A stretch of 64,000 nt of DNA from Paraflavitalea devenefica (lineage in GTDB: Bacteria; Bacteroidota; Bacteroidia; Chitinophagales; Chitinophagaceae). The notes below the pieces were generated by a model. It saw nothing but the letters and a program-made list of their open reading frames with translations, was not told where the DNA came from and made no database searches. The stretch lies in contig NZ_JAARML010000006.1 of assembly GCF_011759375.1 (NCBI RefSeq), forward strand, positions 186,001 through 250,000. The letters run 5' to 3'. The position numbers were made by a program, and so were the translations under genes. Of this stretch, positions 27,051-35,654 are shown piece after piece. The first letter of the stretch is position 1; each line of letters opens with the position of its first letter.

Positions 27051-28832
27051 ATGCAAACACCCATAGCTTTTTACGAAGAAAGGATCAATCAATACAGCGC
27101 GGAACTGGAAAAGCTGAAGAATCGCAGCCTGCTCGTGTCCATTGCCCGGCTGGCCAGCTTCGTGGCCCTGGCCTGGAGCGTATGGCAATGGATACAGGAA
27201 GGAAGTACCACCTATAAAATATTCACCGCTGGTTTCCTTGTGTTGTTCATCCTTTTCATCCGCATTGCGCTCACACTAAGTGATAAGAAAAAGCTATTGG
27301 AGAAACTACTCTTCCTGAACCGGAATGAAGTGGGCCTATTAAAAAACAAGCCCAACGAATTTGACAATGGTATCGCCTTCACCAATAATGACAACTACAC
27401 CGGCGACCTCGATATCTTTGGCGCCAACTCCCTCTACCACGGGCTCAACAGGACCACTACCCATCATGGCGCCCAGGCGCTGGCAGGCCTGCTGCAACAG
27501 TCCTTATTAAAGAAAGAGACCATTGAACAACAGCAGGAGGCGGTACGAACGCTGGGCCCACAAAAAGAGCTGCGCCAGCTCATCACCGCTCATGGCCTGC
27601 TGCATGAAGAAAAGGAAGGCAACCTGCATGACGTAGCTTCCTGGCTGCGTTGGCCGCCCATCCTGCATGGTAAAAAAGGGCCCAATACGATGCGCCTCCT
27701 GGTGCCCGCCTTTAACATCGGCAGTATTGTCTTTTACCTGTTCACCGATAACTACCTGCCCCTGCTGGCCGGCTACTTCATCGGTTGGTGCGTTATTGGC
27801 GCCTTTGCCAAACAAATTAACCGCCAGCACGCCATGCTGGGCAAAAAACAATCCATCCTCGACCAGTATGCCGCTATACTGAGGTTATTCAATGGAGTAG
27901 ATAAAGGATCATCCACGCTGTTACAACGGGAACAGGCTACTGCCGCAGAAGCACATCGCGCTATTAAAAAACTGTCCCGCCTGTCAGGCCTCTTTGATCA
28001 GCGTATCAACATGCTGGTATTACTATTCCTGAACGGCTTTTTCCTCTACGACCTGCAATGCATGTGGTCGCTGGAAAACTGGAAGGCTACCAACAAAGAC
28101 CGTTTTGATAAATGGATAGCTTGTGTAGGCGCTATTGAAGTCCTTAATTCACTGGCCACCTTTGCCTTTAACAACCCGGCTTATCACTGGCCTTCCGTCA
28201 ATACTGCGGGGCTTTCTGTTAGCGGCAAAGGTCTCGCCCATCCTTTAATACCAGCGAAGGAATGCGTGGCCAATGATTTCACCATGGGTGCACAGGAGCA
28301 ACTGGTATTGGTAACCGGCTCCAACATGAGTGGGAAAACCACCTTTTTAAGAACAGTAGGCGTTAACCTCCTGCTGGCGCAATGCGGCGCCCCGGTTTGC
28401 GCCGGAAGCTTTGCCTTCACTCCCCTAAACATCTTGTCCTCCATACGGGTAAGCGACTCTCTGCAGGAGCATACCTCCTACTTCATGGCAGAACTCAAAC
28501 GCCTTAAGCACATCGTACGCCATGTGCAGGAACAGGGATCGCCTGCCCTGGTGCTCATTGATGAAATATTGCGCGGCACCAACTCGGAAGACAAAACCCA
28601 TGGCTCGGAAATGTTCATCAAAAAACTCCTGCAGTACAACTGCCTGACCATGTTCGCCACCCACGATCTTTCCCTCAGCAAGCTGGAAGCAGAACTGCCC
28701 GGCAGGCTCAGCAACTATTGCTTTGAAAGCATCATCCGTGATGGCGAGCTCATCTTTGACTATACCCTGCAACGCGGCGTAGCCAAAAACAGGAACGCCT
28801 CCTTCCTCATGCAAAAAATGGAAATTATTTAA
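27051..28832 (+). CDS. MutS-like membrane-associated ATPase
   Basis: 593 residues. Two hydrophobic pairs (about 28-75 and 220-255) suggest membrane anchoring, followed by a helical lever region. The C-terminal MutS-type ABC ATPase has Walker A GSNMSGKT near 423, a SYFMAELKRLKHI segment, Walker B LVLIDEILRGTNSED near 501 and FATHDLSLSKLE. It lacks the mismatch-recognition and connector domains of MutS, so it is not the mismatch repair MutS itself. This subgroup is common in Bacteroidota and its role is unsettled. It begins 12 nt after lysC, so the two are probably co-transcribed. Confidence 0.88.
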   Translation: MQTPIAFYEERINQYSAELEKLKNRSLLVSIARLASFVALAWSVWQWIQEGSTTYKIFTAGFLVLFILFIRIALTLSDKKKLLEKLLFLNRNEVGLLKNKPNEFDNGIAFTNNDNYTGDLDIFGANSLYHGLNRTTTHHGAQALAGLLQQSLLKKETIEQQQEAVRTLGPQKELRQLITAHGLLHEEKEGNLHDVASWLRWPPILHGKKGPNTMRLLVPAFNIGSIVFYLFTDNYLPLLAGYFIGWCVIGAFAKQINRQHAMLGKKQSILDQYAAILRLFNGVDKGSSTLLQREQATAAEAHRAIKKLSRLSGLFDQRINMLVLLFLNGFFLYDLQCMWSLENWKATNKDRFDKWIACVGAIEVLNSLATFAFNNPAYHWPSVNTAGLSVSGKGLAHPLIPAKECVANDFTMGAQEQLVLVTGSNMSGKTTFLRTVGVNLLLAQCGAPVCAGSFAFTPLNILSSIRVSDSLQEHTSYFMAELKRLKHIVRHVQEQGSPALVLIDEILRGTNSEDKTHGSEMFIKKLLQYNCLTMFATHDLSLSKLEAELPGRLSNYCFESIIRDGELIFDYTLQRGVAKNRNASFLMQKMEII

Positions 28833-28913
28833 CATACAAAATCCCGTCGTTCACATACAACGCCCCCATCCCGCCCTGGCCGCACCTTACTTTAGCAGCC
28901 ACAAACAACTATT

Positions 28914-30035
28914 ATGAGATCAAGCATCATAGCCTGCCTGTTAATGGCATGGCAGGCAGGCGCCTATGCCCAGGTAGGTATCGGCACCACCAACCCCAAC
29001 CCCAGCGCCGCTGTGGATATTGCATCAACAGATAAAGGATTGTTAATCCCCCAAATGACAGCAGCCCAGCGTACAACGATTACCAATCCTGCTACCGGGC
29101 TGCTGGTCATTCAAACGGATGGAACAGCCGGCTTCTATTACAATGCCGGCCCCCCCGCTGCGCCCAACTGGCTCAACCTGAGTACCTATACACTGCAGCA
29201 AAACATCAATACCAATGGAAAATACATTTCGGGCGATGGCGGCGATGCAGGTCTGCAGGCTTCACCAGGTGGGATGTTGGTGGGTACCGGCCCTTACACG
29301 GGCGTCAATACAAACAGGACATTCAACCCCGGCTCCTACCTCATCTGGGCGCCGCATAAAGGGGCTTTCCGGGCCGGTCAAATGACCAGCCCACTATGGA
29401 ACGATGTGAATGTTGGCCGCTGGTCGGTAGCTATGGGACACAACGCACAGGCCACCGGCGATGCATCGATAGCCCTGGGATTTCATGCAAGGGCCGCAGC
29501 CAACTACTCAGTGGCCATAGGTTCCAATGTAAATACCAATGGACATGCCGGCTCTTTTATCTTAGGCGATGCCCACATCTACGGTCCCTTTTGGAATACC
29601 GCCCCCAACCAGATGCTCATGCGCTTTGCCGGCGGATATCGTTTACATGCAGGCCCCAATACGACGGCAGCCCTGAGCATCGATGGCTCCGGCCGGGTAG
29701 GTATTGGTAAAGATAACCCAACGGAACAGTTGGATGTAGCAGGCAACATCACCTATTCAGGCACCCTCAACATGGGCGTGCAAACCGTTTATTTTGATTA
29801 CTCTGTAGGCGGCAACACCAGGGCCACCATTCCCTGTGCCTGCCCCTCAGGTACAAGACTCATCGGCGGCGGAGGGGGTCACCGGGATTCGAACAGTGCT
29901 GCGCGGGATATCACCGTTAATTACAGCGCCCCCAGTACCGCGAACCCCAATACAACCTGGCGTGTGATTGTTACCAACTCATCCGGCAGCTCCAGAGCTA
30001 TCCGCGTATATGCCATCTGCGCCAGAGTACAATAG
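28914..30035 (+). CDS. Secreted protein with YadA-head-like repeats
   Basis: 373 residues with a signal peptide ending AYAQ. The start VGIGTTNPNPSAAVDIASTD and LLIPQMTAAQR is a very common opening of Bacteroidota surface proteins. Residues about 165-215 contain trimeric-adhesin head repeats (AMGHNAQATGDASIALGFHA, then NYSVAIGSN). A later GIGKDNPTEQLDVAGNITYSG marks a stalk-like transition. The C-terminal 90 residues hold CACPSG and a final Cys. It is probably exposed on the cell surface. The next gene, a T9SS cargo, follows after 38 nt. Confidence 0.75.
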   Translation: MRSSIIACLLMAWQAGAYAQVGIGTTNPNPSAAVDIASTDKGLLIPQMTAAQRTTITNPATGLLVIQTDGTAGFYYNAGPPAAPNWLNLSTYTLQQNINTNGKYISGDGGDAGLQASPGGMLVGTGPYTGVNTNRTFNPGSYLIWAPHKGAFRAGQMTSPLWNDVNVGRWSVAMGHNAQATGDASIALGFHARAAANYSVAIGSNVNTNGHAGSFILGDAHIYGPFWNTAPNQMLMRFAGGYRLHAGPNTTAALSIDGSGRVGIGKDNPTEQLDVAGNITYSGTLNMGVQTVYFDYSVGGNTRATIPCACPSGTRLIGGGGGHRDSNSAARDITVNYSAPSTANPNTTWRVIVTNSSGSSRAIRVYAICARVQ

Positions 30036-30073
30036 TCGTCAGCCTTTCCCATCATCAGCCATCAACTTATATC

Positions 30074-31606
30074 ATGAAGCAATATATCTTATTCAGTAAC
30101 CTGGTGATTATTTCCTTGTCCCTGCAAGCACAGGAGGCGCTCTACATAAAAAGTGGAACTGCTATTACCATACAGCATGGTGCAGTAGTCTCCGTGAAAG
30201 GGAACCTAACCCTGGAAAATGGCAGCACACTCACCAACCAGGGCGCTATCTACATTGGTAATACAGCACCGGGAACAGGCCACCTGACCGACCTTTCCGC
30301 AACAGGTGGCACCTACGGTACCGGCCGGTTCATCTTCAATGGTACCGGCAATCAAACCATCAGCACGCCGTATACCTTTTCACGGCTCGAAGTCAATGGC
30401 GGCAGCCTGGAACTTCAAAGCAATATCAGCGCGCAGAAATGGTACCTGCAAAAAGGTTACGTCACTACCGGATCCTTTACAGCCATTGCCACCGATCCTT
30501 CGGCGCTGGCCGTGGAAGCCGATCCCGCCAATCCCAACTTCAGCCAGGGCTGGATCAATGGTACCCTACGCAGGTACATCACGCCCGCTGTTGTCAGCAG
30601 CTACCAATTCCCGGTAGGCAGCACTACCCGGTCCAACATAGCCGTGCTGAATAACCTCAACACGGATCCGCTCACCGGCCTCACCTACCTAGATATATCC
30701 CAGGCGCCCAAACCCGGCACCGATGCCGGTTTAATAATTACAGAAGCCGGCACGCACTATGTGTCGGTAGCGCCTGAGGGTGTATGGTACATCAGCAGCG
30801 ATGCGGCGCCCGCTGGTGGCAAATATGATCTGTCTTTATACTTCAATGGCTTCGCTGGTCTTACCGATAACCTGTTTGGCATATTACAACGTCCCGCAGC
30901 CAGTACAAATGGGGCCGACTGGGTACGCCCGGCCGCCGCATTAGCCACCCTGAACACGCCCGGCCGCACAGTAGCCGGCGGCTTTGCATCCCGCCATGGC
31001 CTGGCCTCCTTCGGGCAGTTTGGCATTGGCCTTACCGCCAGCGCCCTGCCGGTAACCCTGGCCGGCTTCAGGGCCTTCCGCCTCAATACAGCAGTTGTTC
31101 AGCTCGACTGGGAAACCGCTACCGAACAAAACAACAAAGGCTTCGATGTGGAAAGAAGATGGCAAACCGAAACCAGCTTCAAAGCCGTAGGCTTTGTACC
31201 TTCCGGGGCGCCGGGTGGCGCCAGCAACCAATTGCTGCGCTACCACTATACCGACCCCAATAACTACAAGGGCATCTCCTACTACCGGTTAAAACAAATT
31301 GACCTGGACAACAGAAGCGTTCATACGCTCATCAGGGCAGTAAAAGGTACCGGGGAAAATGGCGTTACCGTCGTGCTCTGGCCCAATCCCAACAAAGGGC
31401 AGTTCAGCATCCGCATAGATGGCAATACCCAACGGCTGCCGGCTTACATTACCGATCTCAATGGACGGACCATACAGCAGGTATTTATTACAGAGAACAC
31501 CCCTGTCAATGTAAATGGACTTACCGCAGGCACCTACATCATCAGCATTCCCGACGCCTTCGGCCCCGGTGAAGCTTTCCGGGAAAAAGTGTTAGTGGTA
31601 AGATAA
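30074..31606 (+). CDS. T9SS type A sorting domain protein
   Basis: 510 residues with a signal peptide (LSLQAQ). The body is rich in Gly, Ser, Thr and Asn, with a parallel-beta-like LENGSTLTNQGAIYIGN start. The segment from about 340 (PVTLAGFRAFRLNTAVVQLDWETATEQNNKGFDVERR) is a common module before the sorting signal. The last 80 residues (VVLWPNPNKGQFSIRID, LTAGTYIISI, REKVLVVR) are the type A C-terminal signal for export through the type IX system. It is probably a surface or secreted protein of unknown function, paired with the adhesin-like gene upstream. Confidence 0.85.
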   Translation: MKQYILFSNLVIISLSLQAQEALYIKSGTAITIQHGAVVSVKGNLTLENGSTLTNQGAIYIGNTAPGTGHLTDLSATGGTYGTGRFIFNGTGNQTISTPYTFSRLEVNGGSLELQSNISAQKWYLQKGYVTTGSFTAIATDPSALAVEADPANPNFSQGWINGTLRRYITPAVVSSYQFPVGSTTRSNIAVLNNLNTDPLTGLTYLDISQAPKPGTDAGLIITEAGTHYVSVAPEGVWYISSDAAPAGGKYDLSLYFNGFAGLTDNLFGILQRPAASTNGADWVRPAAALATLNTPGRTVAGGFASRHGLASFGQFGIGLTASALPVTLAGFRAFRLNTAVVQLDWETATEQNNKGFDVERRWQTETSFKAVGFVPSGAPGGASNQLLRYHYTDPNNYKGISYYRLKQIDLDNRSVHTLIRAVKGTGENGVTVVLWPNPNKGQFSIRIDGNTQRLPAYITDLNGRTIQQVFITENTPVNVNGLTAGTYIISIPDAFGPGEAFREKVLVVR

Positions 31607-31654
31607 AATTGTCTTAAAAAACGATTAGAGAATGATGTTAGTACGGGTTTTACC

Positions 31655-31685
31655 CCCTGAAAGCTGTAATTTCAGGGAGTTTGTT
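31655..31685 (+). terminator. Probable terminator after the T9SS cargo gene
   Basis: CCCTGAAA (31655-31662) pairs with TTTCAGGG (31670-31677) around a 7-nt loop; a T-rich tail (AGTTTGTTTT) follows. Confidence 0.6.
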
Positions 31686-31687
31686 TT

Positions 31688-31720
31688 CTCCGCAGTGTCT
31701 CCCGAAGGGGACGCTGCGGG
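31688..31720. repeat. REP hairpin of the CCGCAGAGTC family (variant)
   Basis: CTCCGCAGTGTC and GACGCTGCGG flank the same TCCCGAAGGG centre found at 23354. Both arms carry compensating changes (AGTGTC/GACGCT) that largely keep the pairing. Confidence 0.75.
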
Positions 31721-31756
31721 ATTTGTATTTATTACCTAACATCAACTCCCCGTTTT

Positions 31757-33700
31757 ATGAGAACCTTATTCATGCTATTGGTTACAGCCTGCCTGTTCAC
31801 CAATAACCTGTTGGCCCAGTCACCTGTTACTTTCACACCGGAAAAGCCGAAGCCCGGCGAAAAGATCAGTTTCACCTACGATCCGGCTACTACCGTACTG
31901 GCAGGTACCGTTGATATGGAAGCCTATGCCTACCTCATGGAAGGTAATCTCCCGGTAGTACAGCAAATAAAACTTACCAGGAACGGCGCTGCCTACCAGG
32001 GGCAGATCACTACTACAGATACTACCCTCGCACTCTTCCTCACGTTTGTGAAAGGCGATACCTGGGATAATAATAAAGATAAAGGCTATTACACTTACCT
32101 GTATGCGTCGGATGATAATCCGCTGCCAGGCGCACGCAAAGCCATTGGTCAGAATGCAGTGTATTACGGGGGACTGTGGAGATTGGAAGCCGATGTTACT
32201 ACCAGCTTCAACCTGGTAAGAGAAGATTTTGCACTCCATCCCGCACTCAGGGGAAAATATACCTTCGACTATTTCAATGTACTGATGCAGTCCAAAATTG
32301 AAAGCGATAAAACACAGCTTATAGCAGCGCTGGAAAAAACACTATCCAATCCGGGTGCCAACGAAAGTGACCTGCAAACAGCTAAAGATTTTTATACCCG
32401 CTTAAAAGATAAAGACAATACAGTACGGGCCGATTCATTGATAAAGGCCCGCTTCCCGCAAGGTAGCTGGGTGAAGAATGAAAAGTTCAATTCGCTTTCC
32501 ACCATTAAAGAAACGGCTACAAGAGAAGAAGTATACAATAAATTGCTGGCTTCCTATCCACCTGCAACGAAGGCAGACTCAGCCCGTTTCACCAACCTGG
32601 CCTACCAATTGGCCCTCGCTTACGTAAAAGAAAAGAACTATGACAAGGTAAAACAATATGCAGCCCTGGTTACAAACAAGAACACAAGGGCCAACCTGTA
32701 TAATTCAGTGGCATGGGGCCTGTCGGGTGAAAGTGTATACGCCCGGCCCGTAGATGCCAAAACAGGTAAAGAATTTTCGGCCATGAGCTTGCAACTGGTG
32801 CAGGAAGAAATGAATACTGGCGTGGGCAAACCAATCTATTATACCAGCCAACAATGGAAGGAGCTGCAACAACGTACCTACAACATGTTTGCAGATACCT
32901 ATGCCTTGTTATTATACCACCTTAAAGATTATAAAGGAGCCTATACCTACCAGGAAAAAGCGGTAGCAGGTAATAAACGGAGTGATGTATCTATGAACGA
33001 GGCATTTGCCGTATACACGGAAAAAGTAAAAGGTCCCAAAGCAGCACTCCGGGAACTGGAAGGTTTTGTAAAGGCCGGCAAAGCTTCCGCTAAAATGAAA
33101 GAACAATTCAAAAAACTATACCTGGCAGATAGCAAAACAGAAAACCAGTGGGTAGCTTATATAGAAGAACTGGAAAAAGATGTCAAAGCAAAGGAACGTG
33201 CCAAACTGGCCAAAGAAATGTTGAACGACCCCGCTCCTGCCTTTGCACTGAAAGACCTGAGCGGCAAGGATATTTCACTGGCCGCATTGAAAGGGAAAAT
33301 AGTGATCGTGGATTTCTGGGCCACCTGGTGCGGTCCCTGTCTGGCTTCCTTCCCGGGTATGAAGATGGCTGTGGAAAAATATAAAAACGACCCGGATGTA
33401 AAATTCGTATTCATTGATACCCGTGAGTCTGGCGACCGGGAAAAGATCAAAAAGGACGTAACTGCCCTGATAGAAAAGAACGCTTATCCTTTCCACGTAT
33501 TAATGGATTATGACAGCAAAGTGATAGAGGACTATAAAGTACAGGGCATCCCTACCAAATTTATCATTGATAAAAACAGCATCGTTCGTTTCAAAAAAGT
33601 AGGTTTTGGCGGCACCGCCGAAGGTGTAGTGGATGAGATCACCAACATGATTGAACTGGCCAAAACAGGCAGCAACACCGATACCAAAAAAGGTTTCTGA
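31757..33700 (+). CDS. TlpA-like thioredoxin domain protein
   Basis: 647 residues with a signal peptide ending NLLAQ. The N-terminal 120 residues form a beta-sandwich-like region (PEKPKPGEKISFTYDP). The middle (about 170-470) is helical and TPR-like. The C-terminal TlpA/ResA domain (about 490-640) has PAPAFALKDLSGKDISLAAL and the redox motif WATWCGPC near 524, with GIPTKFIIDKN as the cis-Pro loop. It is exported and probably a periplasmic thiol-disulfide oxidoreductase, as in other Bacteroidota multi-domain TlpA proteins. The partner is unknown. Confidence 0.87.
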   Translation: MRTLFMLLVTACLFTNNLLAQSPVTFTPEKPKPGEKISFTYDPATTVLAGTVDMEAYAYLMEGNLPVVQQIKLTRNGAAYQGQITTTDTTLALFLTFVKGDTWDNNKDKGYYTYLYASDDNPLPGARKAIGQNAVYYGGLWRLEADVTTSFNLVREDFALHPALRGKYTFDYFNVLMQSKIESDKTQLIAALEKTLSNPGANESDLQTAKDFYTRLKDKDNTVRADSLIKARFPQGSWVKNEKFNSLSTIKETATREEVYNKLLASYPPATKADSARFTNLAYQLALAYVKEKNYDKVKQYAALVTNKNTRANLYNSVAWGLSGESVYARPVDAKTGKEFSAMSLQLVQEEMNTGVGKPIYYTSQQWKELQQRTYNMFADTYALLLYHLKDYKGAYTYQEKAVAGNKRSDVSMNEAFAVYTEKVKGPKAALRELEGFVKAGKASAKMKEQFKKLYLADSKTENQWVAYIEELEKDVKAKERAKLAKEMLNDPAPAFALKDLSGKDISLAALKGKIVIVDFWATWCGPCLASFPGMKMAVEKYKNDPDVKFVFIDTRESGDREKIKKDVTALIEKNAYPFHVLMDYDSKVIEDYKVQGIPTKFIIDKNSIVRFKKVGFGGTAEGVVDEITNMIELAKTGSNTDTKKGF

Positions 33701-33717
33701 TCAATTATATGCAGGCT

Positions 33718-33763
33718 CTGCGAGGCTTGCAGCCTCGCAGCCCTATTCCAGGGCCTCCGGCCC
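33718..33763. repeat. Two-hairpin intergenic repeat (copy 2)
   Basis: CTGCGAGGCT pairs with AGCCTCGCAG, then a CCCTATTCCA spacer, then GGGCC pairs with GGCCC. It is the same plan as 786-845 and 43778-43825 and lies just after a stop codon. Confidence 0.7.
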
Positions 33764-33780
33764 TATCCAGGCAAACGCCC

Positions 33781-33825
33781 ACTCACCACTCACCATTCAC
33801 TACTCACCACTTTTCCCTACATTTG
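33781..33825 (+). promoter_or_regulatory. 7-bp array and -7 box upstream of ung
   Basis: Units actcacc, actcacc, attcact, actcacc and actttTC repeat every 7 bp (33781-33815). They run directly into TACATTTG (33818-33825), an exact TAnnTTTG, 16 nt before the ung start. The array occupies the place of the -33 element. Confidence 0.65.
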
Positions 33826-33841
33826 ACGCCAAAAATCCGGT

Positions 33842-34513
33842 ATGGAGGTTAAAATAGATGAAAGCTGGAAAAAGGCATTGAAAGACGAATTCAGCAAGGA
33901 CTACTTTGGAGAGATCGTTGGCTTCCTGCGCATGGAGAAAGCCGCCGGCAAAACCATCTATCCGCCCGGTGGTCTCATCTTCAACGCTTTTAACCTTACG
34001 CCTTTTGACAAAGTAAAAGTGGTGCTGCTGGGACAGGATCCCTATCACGGGCAGGGGCAGGCACACGGCCTTTGCTTCTCCGTACAGGACGGTATCAAAC
34101 CGCCGCCTTCCCTCGTCAACATCTACAAAGAGATCAACAAGGATATAGGATTGCCCATTCCCAATCATGGCAACCTTACCAAATGGGCGCAGCAAGGGGT
34201 CATGATGCTGAACGCTTCCCTTACTGTACGCAAAGGAGAACCTATGAGTCACGCCCGTATTGGCTGGGCCGATTTCACCAATGCAGTCATCCGTAAAATA
34301 TCCGACCAGAAACAGGGCGTCGTATTCCTGCTCTGGGGCAAATTCGCACAGGAGAAACAAGTGCTCATTGATGAAACCAAACACCGGATCTTAAAAGCAG
34401 CCCACCCCTCGCCGTATTCAGCAGATGCAGGCTTCTTCGGCTGCCGGCACTTCTCCCAAGCCAATGAGTACCTCATGAAGGAAGGCCTCGACCCGATCGA
34501 CTGGTCGTTGTAA
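33842..34513 (+). CDS. ung: Uracil-DNA glycosylase, family 1
   Basis: 223 residues, typical for Ung. The water-activating loop LGQDPYHGQGQAHGLCFSV includes catalytic Asp66. PPSLVNIYKEI, GVMMLNASLTV and the minor-groove loop HPSPYSA near residue 190 are all present. It removes uracil from DNA in base excision repair. Confidence 0.97.
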   Translation: MEVKIDESWKKALKDEFSKDYFGEIVGFLRMEKAAGKTIYPPGGLIFNAFNLTPFDKVKVVLLGQDPYHGQGQAHGLCFSVQDGIKPPPSLVNIYKEINKDIGLPIPNHGNLTKWAQQGVMMLNASLTVRKGEPMSHARIGWADFTNAVIRKISDQKQGVVFLLWGKFAQEKQVLIDETKHRILKAAHPSPYSADAGFFGCRHFSQANEYLMKEGLDPIDWSL

Positions 34514-34534
34514 CGAAAGCTGATCTATATTACG

Positions 34535-34670
34535 TTGTCATTTCGAACCCTACAAGGGTGAAACATTACATTCTTTTTGTCATTTCGAACCCGCCATGCG
34601 TCCCTGCCATATCAGCAAGCAAAACGGGCGAGAAATCTGCTATCGAAGCAAAAGGTTATCGAAGCAAACG
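34535..34670. repeat. GTCATTTCGA / GGGCGAGAAATCT dispersed repeat (copy 2)
   Basis: A partial copy (GTCATTTCGAACCC at 34537) runs into a full one: GGGTGAAACATTACATTC, TTTTTGTCATTTCGAACCC, a unique core, then GGGCGAGAAATCTGCTATCG and a doubled ATCGAAGCAAA. It matches 21098-21215 at both ends but not in the core. Confidence 0.75.
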
Positions 34671-34680
34671 CCCATTCCCC

Positions 34681-34716
34681 ACTCACCACTTCCCACTTGC
34701 CATTTTCCGTATCTTG
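34681..34716 (+). promoter_or_regulatory. 7-bp array and -7-like box upstream of plsC
   Basis: Units actcacc, acttccc, acttgcc and attttcc repeat every 7 bp (34681-34708), then TATCTTG (34710-34716), close to TAnnTTTG, 7 nt before the plsC start. The layout parallels that at ung. Confidence 0.5.
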
Positions 34717-34723
34717 CCGCCTT

Positions 34724-35473
34724 ATGAAGTTCATCAAAGAAATATTGGGCCGCCTCTTCGCCGTTTGGGCCATCATCGTATTCATCATCACCCTCCTGGT
34801 ATTCCTGATACCTTTCCTCCTGTTTGTTTATCCTTTAACCGATCCTGCAAAAACACACCGGTTTAATATAGCCTCCAAAATATGGATGGGCATTTACCTG
34901 CCCCTTATAGGCTGCCCCCTGAGGGTACGCGGAAGAGAACATTTTGCGCCTGGACAGAATTACATCGTAGTATGTAACCACAACTCCCTGATGGACGTAC
35001 CCATCTCCACACCCTTTATCCCCGGCGGCAACAAGACCATTGCCAAAATTGAAATGGCCAAAATACCATTGTTCGGCATGATCTATAAAACCGGGAGCGT
35101 GCTGGTAGACAGGAAGAGCGACAAAAGCCGCAAGGAAAGCTTTCCGGCCATGAAGAAAGTGCTGGGTATGGGACTGCACATGTGTCTCTATCCCGAAGGC
35201 ACCCGCAATAAAACCGATCAGCCGTTAAAATCATTTCATGATGGCGCCTTCCGCCTGGCCATTGACACCCGCAAAGCCATCATTCCCGGCATCATCTTTA
35301 ATACCCGTAAAGTACTGCCTGCCAGCAAACCTTTTTACCTCATGCCCCACCTGCTTAAAATAGATTTTCTGCCGCCCATCCCCGTAGAGCCTCAGGATAC
35401 CGTGGAGACCTTAAAAAACAAGGCGCATACAATTATGGCGGCCTACTATCAGGAGCATTCAAAAAATAAGTGA
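34724..35473 (+). CDS. plsC: 1-acyl-sn-glycerol-3-phosphate acyltransferase
   Basis: 249 residues from the ATG at 34724. The frame is open back to 34577, but that part is the dispersed repeat and adds no domain. An N-terminal membrane helix pair (about 10-45) leads to the acyltransferase motifs: NHNSLMD (H-x4-D catalytic pair), the FGMIYKTGSVLVDR region and YPEGTRNK for phosphate binding. It acylates lysophosphatidic acid to phosphatidic acid at the inner membrane. Confidence 0.9.
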   Translation: MKFIKEILGRLFAVWAIIVFIITLLVFLIPFLLFVYPLTDPAKTHRFNIASKIWMGIYLPLIGCPLRVRGREHFAPGQNYIVVCNHNSLMDVPISTPFIPGGNKTIAKIEMAKIPLFGMIYKTGSVLVDRKSDKSRKESFPAMKKVLGMGLHMCLYPEGTRNKTDQPLKSFHDGAFRLAIDTRKAIIPGIIFNTRKVLPASKPFYLMPHLLKIDFLPPIPVEPQDTVETLKNKAHTIMAAYYQEHSKNK

Positions 35474-35491
35474 ACTCAGCACTTGAGTGAA

Positions 35492-35653
35492 GGTTTCGCG
35501 TTCCGGGTTTTGTGTTTCGGGTTCTTTCAGTGTAACAGAGTGATTAACTTCAACATTCATGTACTTTACAGTAGTATTATTACGTTGTTTCAAATAATGA
35601 AGTATCCCAAAGCGCGGCAGCAACCCGAAACTCCAAACGCGAAACCCGAAACC
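35492..35653. repeat. Long inverted repeat between plsC and lptD
   Basis: Two 32-bp arms (35492-35523 and 35622-35653) are complementary at 27 of 32 positions, built from AACCCGAAAC and CGCGAAACC words, around a 98-bp centre. It lies between converging genes. Related words occur inside the coding sequence at 11599-11630. Confidence 0.8.
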
Positions 35654-35654
35654 A

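Noticed and set aside
34577..34723. N-terminal extension of PlsC
   Set aside because: The extra residues come from the dispersed GTCATTTCGA repeat and add no recognisable sequence before the membrane helix.
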